Below are positions 1-7,855 of a stretch of 64,000 nucleotides of DNA, in pieces. This stretch comes from Paenibacillus sp. RC67 (GTDB lineage Bacteria > Bacillota > Bacilli > Paenibacillales > NBRC-103111). The number at the start of each line of letters is the position of its first letter. Within the stretch, counting starts at the first letter, position 1. Under the pieces are notes generated by a model, which searched no databases, was not told where the DNA came from, and worked only from the letters and a program-made list of their open reading frames with translations. A program made the translations under genes and the position numbers. The DNA lies in contig NZ_CP125098.1 in assembly GCF_030020805.1 (NCBI RefSeq), forward strand, positions 2,708,001 to 2,772,000, in the 5' to 3' direction.

Positions 1-1
1 G

Positions 2-34
2 GTTGAACTTCGTGTAGAACAGGTCTTCAAGTAA
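2..34 (+). CDS. possible 3' end of an upstream gene
   Basis: Frame 2 reads ten residues (VELRVEQVFK) and then TAA; the other two forward frames hit stops at once. This could be the tail of a gene that starts before the window, but ten residues are too few to name it. The 117 bases that follow hold a 9-bp inverted repeat (34-42 with 69-77) without a T-run, and presumably the gnd promoter. Confidence 0.3.
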   Translation, partial: VELRVEQVFK

Positions 35-151
35 GCAGCATCAAAAGCTGCCGATGAAATAAGGTAGTGATGCTGCTCACGACCGGTTTTGCGATATGTT
101 CAAAAAAATGTTAAATCACCAATACAATGACAAGGAAGGAAGAGAAACCAT

Positions 152-1563
152 ATGTCTAAACAACAAGTAGGCGTTATCGGATTAGCAGTCATGGGTAAAA
201 ACCTGGCATTAAATATTGAGAGCAGAGGCTTCACTGTATCGGTATTCAACCGTTCCCGTGAAAAAACAGATGCTTTGATCGAGGAAGCAAAAGGCAAGAA
301 CCTGGTAGGTACATACAGCATTGAGGAATTCGTAGCTTCTCTTGAAAAACCACGTAAAGTATTGATTATGGTTCAAGCTGGAGCAGGAACGGATGCTACT
401 ATCGACTCCTTGATCCCTCACCTGGAAGAAGGCGACATCATTATTGATGGCGGTAATGCTTACTTCCCTGACACTCAACGCAGAAACAGAGACTTGTCCG
501 CTCACGGCTTGCGCTTTATCGGTACAGGCGTTTCTGGCGGTGAAGAGGGCGCATTGAAAGGTCCTTCCATTATGCCAGGCGGTCAAAAAGACGCTTACGA
601 ATTGGTTGAGCCAATTTTGACAGCTATCTCTGCAAAAGTAAACGGCGATCCTTGCTGCACATACATCGGACCAGACGGCGCAGGACATTACGTTAAAATG
701 GTTCATAACGGTATCGAGTACGGCGACATGCAGCTAATTTGCGAAGCTTACCAGCTGTTGAAAGATGTATTGAATGTCAGCACAGAAGAGCTTCATGAGA
801 TTTTTGCTGAGTGGAATAAAGGAGAGCTTGATAGCTACCTGATCGAGATCACTACCGATATTTTCACGAAGAAAGATCCAGAAACCGGTAAAGCCATGGT
901 AGACGTAATCCTTGATTCCGCAGGCCAAAAAGGTACAGGTAAATGGACAAGCCAAAGCTCCTGGATCTTGGAGTACCATTGTCGATCATTACGGAATCCG
1001 TATTTTCTCGCTTCCTTTCCGCTATGAAAGAAGAGCGCGTTGCTGCAAGCAAAGTATTGAGCGGCCCGCAAACGCCTGCTTTCGAAGGAGACCGCAAGCA
1101 GTTTATCGAAGCTGTTCGCAAAGCGCTTTACGCTAGCAAAATTTGCTCCTATGCTCAAGGTTTCGCTCAAATGAGAGCCGCTTCCGAAGAGTATAACTGG
1201 GGATTGGATTACGGCAGCATCGCAATGATTTTCCGTGGCGGTTGCATTATCCGCGCTCGTTTCCTGCAAAATATTAAAGATGCATACGATCGCAACCCGG
1301 AATTGAATAACTTGCTCCTCGACGAGTACTTCCAAGGCGTTGTAGGCAACTATCAAGATGCTTGGAGAACCGTTGTAGCAACTGCTGTAACTCGTGGTAT
1401 TCCTGTTCCTGCCTTTGCATCCGCATTGGCTTACTATGACAGTTACCGCACAGAGCGTTTGCCAGCTAACCTGCTGCAGGCGCAAAGAGATTACTTTGGA
1501 GCTCACACATTCAAACGCTTGGATAAAGAAGGAAGTTTCCACTTCAACTGGATGGAAAACTAA
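152..1563 (+). pseudogene. gnd: 6-phosphogluconate dehydrogenase, decarboxylating, frameshifted
   Basis: 6-Phosphogluconate dehydrogenase converts 6-phosphogluconate to ribulose-5-phosphate with reduction of NADP+ (oxidative pentose phosphate pathway, cytosol). The start ATG follows AAGGAAGG. The N-terminal part has the Rossmann loop GLAVMGKN (residues 10-17), the substrate motif VSGGEEGA and [13 protein letters not shown]. Homology passes from frame 2 to frame 1 at about 959-961: after GTGKWTSQS the sequence continues as [15 protein letters not shown] only if one base is added. Uncorrected, the first frame adds about 20 unrelated residues and stops at 1027. The second frame runs to 1563 with a normal C-terminus. 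A single-base deletion or a sequencing error are both possible. The gene lacks other damage, so if the deletion is real it is recent. Confidence 0.9.
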
Positions 1564-1904
1564 TCCTTTTTAACCCGCCCGTTTGGTTTGATAGGATGAA
1601 GACCGTAGGAGGCCTCATAGATCCAATGCTTCAGACGGTCCGCCTCCTGATCGAATCCGTTGCGGCGCTGGATAAGCATCAAAGCGATTTCCGCAAAATA
1701 CCGAAAGTTTTGTAACAAGCGTGGTTGAGAAAGGTCCAGTAATTCCGGATCTTCTTCAGCCACCTTTTTTTTAATGTATTCCAAAATCCAGACGACGTCA
1801 TCTCTGCATAAGGGGTGCGCAGGATTCAATATTTGCTCCAGCTTCCGCTGTGCAGCATTAGGAATAGGACTCTGCGACTGAGACATGGCTGAATGTATCA
1901 ACAA
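1560..1904 (-). CDS. conserved-looking protein of unknown function
   Basis: This is a small soluble protein of about 114 residues, charged and probably helical, with no signal peptide or recognisable catalytic motif. I do not recognise the family. Its stop overlaps the gnd stop on the opposite strand, so the two genes are convergent. The start is uncertain: the open frame reaches an ATG at 1931, but AAGGAGA lies inside that extension, about 7 nt before a TTG at 1904. I prefer the TTG. An in-frame ATG at 1886 is a further alternative. Confidence 0.6.
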   Translation of the reverse strand: MLIHSAMSQSQSPIPNAAQRKLEQILNPAHPLCRDDVVWILEYIKKKVAEEDPELLDLSQPRLLQNFRYFAEIALMLIQRRNGFDQEADRLKHWIYEASYGLHPIKPNGRVKKD

Positions 1905-2063
1905 ATCATCTCTCCTTGATATAGGTTTCATAGTATCATCTTAGCAGAAAAGACTGGAATCTATTCACATTCCATCATATGAATTTATTGCTATTTCTAT
2001 TCATCAAGTTGAACGTATGATATGATTGTAGGGTTAGGCAGAAGCTGTCAAGAGGTGTGAAAC

Positions 2064-2570
2064 TTGGAAAAAACCAATATCGTATTAATAGGATTTATGG
2101 GTACCGGAAAATCCACGGTAGGACATGCACTGGCTGCTCGATTAGGGTGGCGTTTCGTCAATACGGATGATGTGATTGAGGAACAACAGGGGATGACTAT
2201 AAGCAATATGTTTGCAGAGCTTGGGGAGCCGGCATTTAGACAAGTTGAAAGCAAGGTCATCCAAGCATCCTTGAAAGAGGGAAGATGTATCGTAGCCACC
2301 GGAGGTGGGGCGGTTTTGGCAGAGCAAAACCGCACGGTGATGAAGGAGAAGGGCTATGTAGTTGCATTAACCGCAGATGCGCAAACGATCATTGAACGTG
2401 TCAGTCAGGATCAAAACCGTCCTTTGGTGCAGGGGGATGTTGCCGAGAGAGTGCATACGTTGCTGGAAGTGCGCAAGCATGCATATGACTTTGCTGACCA
2501 GAAGATCGATACAAGCATATTGACAGTTCAGGAAATCGTAGAAGTCATCTTAGCGGAAATGAACCTTTAA
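2064..2570 (+). CDS. aroK: shikimate kinase
   Basis: Phosphorylates shikimate at O-3 with ATP in the chorismate pathway. The 168-residue length is typical of AroK. The Walker A motif is GFMGTGKST (residues 10-18). NTDDVIEEQQG supplies the shikimate-binding acidic residue, ATGGGAV the glycine loop, and NRPLVQGD the lid arginine region. The start is TTG, preceded by AAGAGGTG. Shikimate's later product is handled by aroA 475 bp downstream, with a convergent rhodanese gene lying between them. Confidence 0.93.
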   Translation: MEKTNIVLIGFMGTGKSTVGHALAARLGWRFVNTDDVIEEQQGMTISNMFAELGEPAFRQVESKVIQASLKEGRCIVATGGGAVLAEQNRTVMKEKGYVVALTADAQTIIERVSQDQNRPLVQGDVAERVHTLLEVRKHAYDFADQKIDTSILTVQEIVEVILAEMNL

Positions 2571-2860
2571 AGCTGCTCCCACTCGAGCATGCCGCCGCTC
2601 ATATTTTTCAATTTGGTAAAACCTTGAGCGCTAAGAAAATCATACGCTCTACCACTGCGATTGCCGCTGCGGCAAACGAGAATTGTTTCCCGGTCTTGAG
2701 GGATGTCGGCCAGTCGTTCAGGGATTTGCATTAGAGGGATATGAACGGCACCTGGGATCATGCCCAGAGCTACTTCTTCGGCCTCGCGAACGTCGATAAT
2801 GTCGAGCTTTTCCCCCTTATCTAGACGGGATTTCAGTTCTTGGGGAGTAATAGTTTGCAT
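2567..2860 (-). CDS. rhodanese-like domain protein
   Basis: Single-domain rhodanese of 97 residues. The active-site loop CRSGNRSGR has its catalytic Cys at residue 63, and the N-terminal IIDVREAEEV matches the conserved rhodanese IDVRE strand. Such proteins carry persulfide sulfur in the cytosol; the acceptor cannot be told from sequence. Its end overlaps the aroK stop codon by 4 nt on the opposite strand. The start ATG is preceded by ACTGGAGG. Confidence 0.88.
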   Translation of the reverse strand: MQTITPQELKSRLDKGEKLDIIDVREAEEVALGMIPGAVHIPLMQIPERLADIPQDRETILVCRSGNRSGRAYDFLSAQGFTKLKNMSGGMLEWEQL

Positions 2861-3045
2861 AATAAATAAACCTCCAGTAGGTTATTGAAATTGGTGTATA
2901 CTCATCTATCACATGATATAGAGAAAACCGTACAGGTGTCAAACTTCCGGTTTCCAACCCTCATAGGGTATGGTAAACTGGCAATAATCTGAAATTGCCT
3001 AATGATTTCGTAACTTTTTATGCGGAACAGGAGAGATACATATTC

Positions 3046-4341
3046 ATGAAAGCCATCGTAAAACCGACAAATCATTTAGAGGGAACAATTAATGCGTTGT
3101 CCTCCAAAAACTACACGACCCGTTACCTGCTGATAGGAGCATTGGCAGATGGGACAAGCACGGTATATTATCCTGCTCACAGCGAAGACAGTGATGCTAT
3201 GCGCCGCTGTATCCGCGATTTGGGAGCGGTTGTTGAAGAAGACGAAGAGAAAATGACGATCCGGGGTTTTGGAAAGAACCCTAAACATGTACAAGAACTG
3301 AACGTTGGCAACGCAGGAGCAGTACTCCGCTTCTTAATGTCTATTGCTGCATTTTGTCCGGAGCTGACTTTTATTAATAAGTACCCGGATTCCTTAGGGA
3401 AAAGGCCGCATAACGACTTGATCGATGCTCTTCAACAAATGGGAGTAGAGGTTGATCATCGTGAAGGCAAGCTTCCGATAACTATTCGTGGCGGTAAGCC
3501 GCACGGCGGAAAAATTAAAGTTTCAGGTAACGTGAGTTCTCAATTTTTAAGCTCACTGCTGTTCATGACTCCTTTGCTGGATGAAGACAGTGAGATCGAA
3601 GTACTCCATGATTTGAAATCTAAAGTTATTGTCGGTCAAACCTTAGAAGTTATTGCCCAAGCAGGCATCCATATCGAGGCTTCCGAAGATTTGATGCATT
3701 ATAAAATTCCTGGACGTCAACAGTATCAGCCTCAAAAATATGTCGTCCAAGGCGACTACCCAGGCTCCGCAGCTATTTTGGCCGCAGCCGCTGTTACGAA
3801 TTCTGATGTTAAAGTTCTACGTTTGGAAGAGCAAAGCAAGCAAGGAGAAAAGGCGGTTGTCGACGTTCTCCGTGCAATGGGTGTAAATTTAACCCATGAA
3901 AATGGAGTTGTACATGTTAAAGGGAATCAGCAGCTTCAAGCAGGAGAATTTGACGGAGATCACTTTACGGATGCCGTACTTGCCATGGTTGCTGCAGCTG
4001 TCTTTGCTGAAGGGACGTCCCGGTTCTACAATGTTGAAAACTTAAGGTATAAAGAATGCGACCGTATTACGGATTTCCTTAACGAGCTTCGTAAGGCGGG
4101 TGCGGAAGTAGAAGAAAAACAAAGTGAAATTATTATTCATGGTCGTCCACAAGGAGTAACCGGCGGGGTAGAAATCAATGCGCATTATGATCATCGCGTC
4201 ATTATGGCTTTGACTGTTGTAGGTTTACGTTCAGAGAAAGGTCTTATTATTAACGATGCGCACCATGTTGCCAAATCGTATCCTCATTATTTTGAGCATT
4301 TACTTTCTCTAGGTGCCAATATCGAGCTGGTTCAAGAGTAG
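3046..4341 (+). CDS. aroA: 3-phosphoshikimate 1-carboxyvinyltransferase (EPSP synthase), divergent
   Basis: Transfers enolpyruvyl from PEP to shikimate-3-phosphate. The ATG at 3046 follows CAGGAGAG by 10 nt; an upstream in-frame ATG at 2995 lacks a good site. Length is 431 residues, normal for the family. Conserved landmarks are present but altered. The N-terminal lysine/arginine motif reads SSKNYTTRYLL rather than the usual DKSISHR type. The PEP-site loop reads GNAGAVLR, so the usual Thr after NAG is Ala. RYKECDRITDF and HYDHRVIMAL in the C-terminal half are clearly EPSP-synthase-like. aroK lies just upstream. This may be a separate subclass of the enzyme. Confidence 0.85.
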   Translation: MKAIVKPTNHLEGTINALSSKNYTTRYLLIGALADGTSTVYYPAHSEDSDAMRRCIRDLGAVVEEDEEKMTIRGFGKNPKHVQELNVGNAGAVLRFLMSIAAFCPELTFINKYPDSLGKRPHNDLIDALQQMGVEVDHREGKLPITIRGGKPHGGKIKVSGNVSSQFLSSLLFMTPLLDEDSEIEVLHDLKSKVIVGQTLEVIAQAGIHIEASEDLMHYKIPGRQQYQPQKYVVQGDYPGSAAILAAAAVTNSDVKVLRLEEQSKQGEKAVVDVLRAMGVNLTHENGVVHVKGNQQLQAGEFDGDHFTDAVLAMVAAAVFAEGTSRFYNVENLRYKECDRITDFLNELRKAGAEVEEKQSEIIIHGRPQGVTGGVEINAHYDHRVIMALTVVGLRSEKGLIINDAHHVAKSYPHYFEHLLSLGANIELVQE

Positions 4342-4427
4342 TTCCACTTTTTTTGAGTTAAAAAAGTAATAAACAATTGACGGACAGTGTTCCTATTATC
4401 TATTAAAAACAAGCGGGTTGAGTCATA

Positions 4428-5231
4428 ATGAAGGTGCTTTGGAAGGGAATCCAGGTTTCACTCGGTTTTTTTACGATTATAGGGCTGATGTTTGTCAGTG
4501 GAGTATTATGTATACTTATTTACGCCAAACTAACGGGACAGGCCTGGTATGCAGACGAGTCTTCGGTGGCTTACGCTGAGACCGCTGCAGCAGTAAATCT
4601 AGCTCCTGCTCCTGTAGCGGAGGTACCGCGAGCGGCTTCAGTCATGCTGGATGCCCCTGCAATCAGGCAGTATCCTGAATTACCTTCGGGCTGTGAGCTG
4701 ACAAGCCTGACCATGCTGATTCAATATTTCGGCGTTGATAAAAGTAAGATGGAGCTTGTACCTGAACTGAAGAAGGATCCTACCCCATTAAAACGCAATG
4801 GAGATGGCTCTATAGCTTATTGGGGGAATCCGAATACAGGTTTTGTCGGTGATATTACGGGAGCCTCCAAAGGCTTCGGGATTTATCATGGAGCTTTACT
4901 TGAGCTGCAGAAGAAGTATATTCCTACAGCGAAAGATTTTACACGGCTGCCTTTTGAACAACTGGAGGATCAGCTCCGTGATGGAATTCCTTCTGTCGTA
5001 TGGACTACTATTAATTATCAAGTACCTGATAAATGGGTTGTCTGGGATACGCCGATCGGACCTATTCAAACGACGTTTATGGAGCACGCAGTCTTACTTG
5101 TCGGCTTCGATGAAGAGAACGTATATGTCAATGATCCCTATAATGGGAAGAGCAAAGTGAGAATAGATAAAACTCAGTTTCTGCAAACTTGGGAAGCTAT
5201 GGGAAGTCAAGCCCTATCCTATACCAAATAA
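4428..5231 (+). CDS. C39-like (papain-fold) peptidase family protein, membrane-anchored
   Basis: 267 residues. One N-terminal membrane segment (about residues 12-33) is followed by an Ala-rich linker and an extracytoplasmic domain. QYPELPSGCELTSLTMLIQY carries the candidate nucleophile Cys89, MEHAVLLVGF the candidate His220, and VYVNDPYNG the Asn/Asp. This Cys-His-Asn layout matches the C39-like family common in Gram-positive secreted or anchored proteins. The substrate is unknown. It lies 12 bp upstream of a CoA-binding protein gene, so the two may be cotranscribed. Confidence 0.75.
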   Translation: MKVLWKGIQVSLGFFTIIGLMFVSGVLCILIYAKLTGQAWYADESSVAYAETAAAVNLAPAPVAEVPRAASVMLDAPAIRQYPELPSGCELTSLTMLIQYFGVDKSKMELVPELKKDPTPLKRNGDGSIAYWGNPNTGFVGDITGASKGFGIYHGALLELQKKYIPTAKDFTRLPFEQLEDQLRDGIPSVVWTTINYQVPDKWVVWDTPIGPIQTTFMEHAVLLVGFDEENVYVNDPYNGKSKVRIDKTQFLQTWEAMGSQALSYTK

Positions 5232-5243
5232 TAGAGGAGATGA

Positions 5244-5675
5244 ATGGTAATGGCTTTTGAGAATCCATCCCGTGATCATATCAAGGAAATTTTGGTCGCT
5301 GCACGCAATGTAGCTGTCGTTGGGTTATCTGATAAACCGGATCGCGTCTCGTATATGGTGGCGGAAGCAATGCAAAAGAAAGGCTACCGCATTATCCCTG
5401 TTAATCCGAATGCGACTGAAATATTGGGAGAGACCTGTTACGCTTCGCTATCTGACATTCCTGAGCCGGTAGATATCGTAAATGTGTTCCGCCGCAGTGA
5501 AACGGTAACTCCTGTCGCTGAAGAAGCTGTCAAAATTCATGCAAAGGTGTTCTGGCTTCAACAAGGAATTTTTAATGAAGAAGCCGCTGACATAGCCCGC
5601 GCTGGGGGACTAGAAGTCATCATGGACCGCTGTATTAAGGTGGAGGACTCCATTTTGCTGCCTGGAGGGAAATAA
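5244..5675 (+). CDS. CoA-binding domain protein (YneT/YccU type)
   Basis: 143-residue single Rossmann-fold CoA-binding protein. VAVVGLSDKPDRVSYMVAE and GYRIIPVNPN are the characteristic nucleotide-binding strands, and KVFWLQQGIFNEEA is the later conserved segment. It resembles B. subtilis YneT. The cellular role is not established. GAGGAG lies 4 nt before the ATG at 5244 and 10 nt before an in-frame ATG at 5250; either could be used. It is followed after one base by thiE. Confidence 0.85.
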   Translation: MVMAFENPSRDHIKEILVAARNVAVVGLSDKPDRVSYMVAEAMQKKGYRIIPVNPNATEILGETCYASLSDIPEPVDIVNVFRRSETVTPVAEEAVKIHAKVFWLQQGIFNEEAADIARAGGLEVIMDRCIKVEDSILLPGGK

Positions 5676-5676
5676 G

Positions 5677-6318
5677 TTGTATCGTGAAAGTATAGTGAAC
5701 CATTTACCTGTCTATTTGGTAATGGGGCTGGATAATTACGGAAATCGAACTGCGCTGGATATTGCTAGAGAAGCTCTGGAAGGCGGCGTTACCATCTTTC
5801 AGCTGAGAGAAAAGAAGGCACCGTTGAAGCAGGTTCTGGAGCAAGGAGTTTTGCTGCGTGATTTGTGCCGTCAATATGGCGTTCCATTTCTTGTCAATGA
5901 CCGGGTCGATGTAGCTATCTTGCTTGATGCAGACGGAGTGCATGTAGGGCAAGATGACATTCCTGGCCAAGAAGTAAGAAAATTGTTAGGCGACAATAAA
6001 ATTATTGGGATATCTGCTGGCAGTATGGAAGAAGCAGAATGGGCAATGTCTCAAAGTCCAGATTATTTAGGCATTGGCCCAGTTTACGCTACCTCTACCA
6101 AGCAGGATGCAGGAGATGCCATTGGAACGACCTTAATTCGGGAGATTGCCAATCGATGGCCTGTACCTATGGTCGGCATTGGCGGTATACAAGACAATAA
6201 TGCGGCTTCTGTTATACAGGCCGGAGCCCATGGTGTCGCAGTCGTATCTGCCATTACCAAGAATTCAAAGCCAGAGGATGCAACTGCAAGATTAAAGCAG
6301 ATTGTGCTTCAATCTTAG
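5677..6318 (+). CDS. thiE: thiamine-phosphate synthase
   Basis: Joins the pyrimidine pyrophosphate (HMP-PP) and thiazole phosphate to make thiamine phosphate. 213 residues. Motifs: TIFQLREKKA (pyrophosphate-site Arg/Lys), FLVNDRVDVAILLDADGVHVGQDD, YLGIGPVYATSTKQDA, and MVGIGGI near the C-terminus. It starts at TTG one base after the previous stop, with CTGGAGGG as binding site. No TPP riboswitch was seen upstream, consistent with its being the last gene of a short operon. Confidence 0.93.
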   Translation: MYRESIVNHLPVYLVMGLDNYGNRTALDIAREALEGGVTIFQLREKKAPLKQVLEQGVLLRDLCRQYGVPFLVNDRVDVAILLDADGVHVGQDDIPGQEVRKLLGDNKIIGISAGSMEEAEWAMSQSPDYLGIGPVYATSTKQDAGDAIGTTLIREIANRWPVPMVGIGGIQDNNAASVIQAGAHGVAVVSAITKNSKPEDATARLKQIVLQS

Positions 6319-6360
6319 AAAAAAATAGCTTTCAAAACCAATAGCTACCATAAATAAAAT

Positions 6361-6455
6361 AAAACCTCCTTAGAGACAATAAGAAAGGCTTCTGGAAGAG
6401 CAACGGTTGAGTAACCGATCCCGGAAGACTTTTAAACTTCCTAAGGAGGATTTTT
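6361..6455 (+). promoter_or_regulatory. long leader hairpin that sequesters a ribosome binding site
   Basis: The 5' arm AAAACCTCCTTAG (6361-6373) pairs with CTAAGGAGG-A-TTTT (6441-6454). Inside are AAAG/CTTT (6384-6387 with 6429-6432), CTTCTGG/CCGGAAG (6389-6395 with 6421-6427) and CGGTT/AACCG (6404-6408 with 6413-6417) closing a GAGT loop. The 3' outer arm contains the AAGGAGG that serves the ATG at 6459, so the fold would hide the ribosome binding site. The arm followed by TTTTT also looks like a factor-independent terminator, possibly ending thiE transcription. The pairing is visible; function is inferred. Confidence 0.65.
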
Positions 6456-6458
6456 GTT

Positions 6459-7121
6459 ATGAATCAAAACTTTCAACAAAATAGCTTTCAACCACAAATG
6501 AGTTCCGGGAACGTGACCTCCCAGTATCGCGGATTGGAAAATAGATACCAACCGGTAGGTATGGTTCAATCCCAATACAATCAATCCAATAACTCCAACA
6601 TGGGCAACCAACAGAATCAAGGCTCGAACCAATACTCCAACTTCTCGCAATCCTATCACACAGCGAGCTACCGTGGTAATCAACAAGGGCACGATGCTTA
6701 TCTGCGTTCTGACTCCAGCCAACCGGCGCAGCAATACACGACAAGTTATATCAGCCAAGCACCTGCATACAATAACCAATTTAATGCATCGTATTCAAAT
6801 CAACAATATAATCAACAACAAAACCCTGAATCGTTCCACACGGCCAACTACCGTGGTAACGAACAAGGTCATGACGCATACTTGCGTTCCGATTCCAATC
6901 AGCCTGCTCAAAACCAGTATGCTATGGGATCTGGGAATTCCTATAATTCCGGAATGGGCAATTCGCAGCAATTTGGACAAGCCCAATCCCAACAATCTTA
7001 TCACACGGCCAACTACCGTGGTAACCAACAAGGTCATGATGCTTACCTGAGATCCGACTCTAACCAGCCGGCTCAACAATATGGAATGTCTTCATTTGGA
7101 ATGAACAGATCTCAGTTCTAA
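6459..7121 (+). CDS. Gln/Asn-rich repeat protein, probably spore-surface associated
   Basis: 220 residues, very rich in Gln, Asn, Ser and Tyr, with no membrane segment or signal peptide. Three near-identical 26-residue repeats occur at about 66-91, 126-151 and 181-206, with core YRGN(Q/E)QGHDAYLRSDS(S/N)QPAQ and an HTA(S/N) lead-in. A partial copy of the start (QYRG) occurs at 22-25. The linkers are low-complexity Gln/Asn. AAGGAGG stands 9 nt before the ATG, inside the leader hairpin. I do not know a named family. Two CotF-like genes follow directly, so a spore-coat or exosporium role is an inference from context. Confidence 0.75.
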   Translation: MNQNFQQNSFQPQMSSGNVTSQYRGLENRYQPVGMVQSQYNQSNNSNMGNQQNQGSNQYSNFSQSYHTASYRGNQQGHDAYLRSDSSQPAQQYTTSYISQAPAYNNQFNASYSNQQYNQQQNPESFHTANYRGNEQGHDAYLRSDSNQPAQNQYAMGSGNSYNSGMGNSQQFGQAQSQQSYHTANYRGNQQGHDAYLRSDSNQPAQQYGMSSFGMNRSQF

Positions 7122-7134
7122 CAGTTTAGCAGCG

Positions 7135-7162
7135 GAGCGGGCTTAGGGGCCCGCTCTCTTTA
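7135..7162 (+). terminator. factor-independent terminator
   Basis: GAGCGGGC (7135-7142) pairs with GCCCGCTC (7149-7156) around a six-base loop. The following TCTTTAT is a weak T-run, so some read-through into the coat genes is possible. Confidence 0.65.
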
Positions 7163-7195
7163 TCCTAACCATTAATGAGTCAGGAGGATGAAAGA

Positions 7196-7411
7196 ATGAA
7201 CAATCAACAAAACATGACTGCGGACCGTTCCCAATTATCAGAAAAAGAGTTCAGCTATATTAAAGATTTTCTATCCTGGGAACTGCTTGCTATGAAAAAG
7301 TGTAAAGAAACGGCAGACATGTGCCAGGATCCGCAGATTAAACAAATGATTGAGCAGACGGGGCAAGCCCATCTCGATCAATACAACAGTATTCTTAATC
7401 ATTTGAAATAA
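7196..7411 (+). CDS. small CotF-like spore coat protein
   Basis: 71 residues, largely helical (EKEFSYIKDFLSWELLAMKKC, then a second amphipathic helix with HLDQYNSILNHL). The composition and helix pattern match the CotF-type coat domain, here in a minimal form. AGGAGG lies 8 nt before the ATG at 7196; an earlier in-frame start at 7175 would lie upstream of that site and is unlikely. It is followed 17 bp later by a second CotF-like gene. Confidence 0.65.
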   Translation: MNNQQNMTADRSQLSEKEFSYIKDFLSWELLAMKKCKETADMCQDPQIKQMIEQTGQAHLDQYNSILNHLK

Positions 7412-7428
7412 GAAGGAGGAGCATAACC

Positions 7429-7761
7429 ATGCCGACGATGGAAATTGCAAAGCCTCAAACAGGAGAGCTTCCAAAGGTAAAAGGACCGCAAATGAATGAC
7501 AGAGATCATATCAACGACATTCTGATGTTGGAAAAATATATGACAACAGGCTTCAATACCGGACTGAACGAAGTTCAAAACCCGGAGCTTCGTAAAACCA
7601 TTTCCTCCATTCTAAATACACAGCATGAATCACAATGGCAGTTATTTAATCTTATGTTCGAAAAAGGCTGGTATAAGATGAAAGCGGCCGATAAACAAGA
7701 AATTACACAAGCGAAGCAGCAATTTAGCGGCTATTCCTCACAATTCCCGACTTTCTCATAA
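7429..7761 (+). CDS. spore coat protein, CotF family
   Basis: 110 residues. MNDRDHINDILMLEKYM and the region LNEVQNPELRKTI are typical of the CotF domain, a ferritin-like helical fold found in spore coats of Bacillales. AAGGAGGAG precedes the ATG. The C-terminus ends in a Ser/Phe/Gln tail (SGYSSQFPTFS), echoing the composition of the repeat protein two genes upstream. Expression would be expected late in sporulation in the mother cell, but no sigma-E/K promoter was confidently recognised. Confidence 0.8.
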   Translation: MPTMEIAKPQTGELPKVKGPQMNDRDHINDILMLEKYMTTGFNTGLNEVQNPELRKTISSILNTQHESQWQLFNLMFEKGWYKMKAADKQEITQAKQQFSGYSSQFPTFS

Positions 7762-7767
7762 GATGAC

Positions 7768-7801
7768 AAACAGCCCCGAACAAATTGGTTTGGGGTTGTT
7801 T
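7768..7801 (+). terminator. strong hairpin between coat genes and PTS permease
   Basis: AAACAGCCCCGAAC (7768-7781) pairs along its whole length with GTTTGGGGTTGTTT (7788-7801), allowing two G-U pairs, around the loop AAATTG. The stem begins 6 bp after the cotF stop. The T-run is interrupted by G, so this may be a terminator for the coat operon or an attenuation structure ahead of the PTS gene. It lacks the known GlcT antiterminator target as far as I can judge. Confidence 0.55.
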
Positions 7802-7855
7802 GACAAATTGGCACATTGGCCTTACCATCGAGTAAGAAAGGAGGGAGCGGTTGGT

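Noticed and set aside
34..77. 9-bp inverted repeat as a terminator
   Set aside because: The loop is 26 nt and no T-run follows, so intrinsic termination is unlikely.
835..1542. 235-codon open frame on the minus strand across gnd
   Set aside because: It is antisense to a clearly recognisable dehydrogenase, shows no protein-like motifs and has no ribosome binding site.
943..1563. Programmed frameshift as the explanation for gnd
   Set aside because: No slippery heptamer or stimulatory structure is visible at 950-965, and gnd is not known to use recoding; mutation or sequencing error is simpler.
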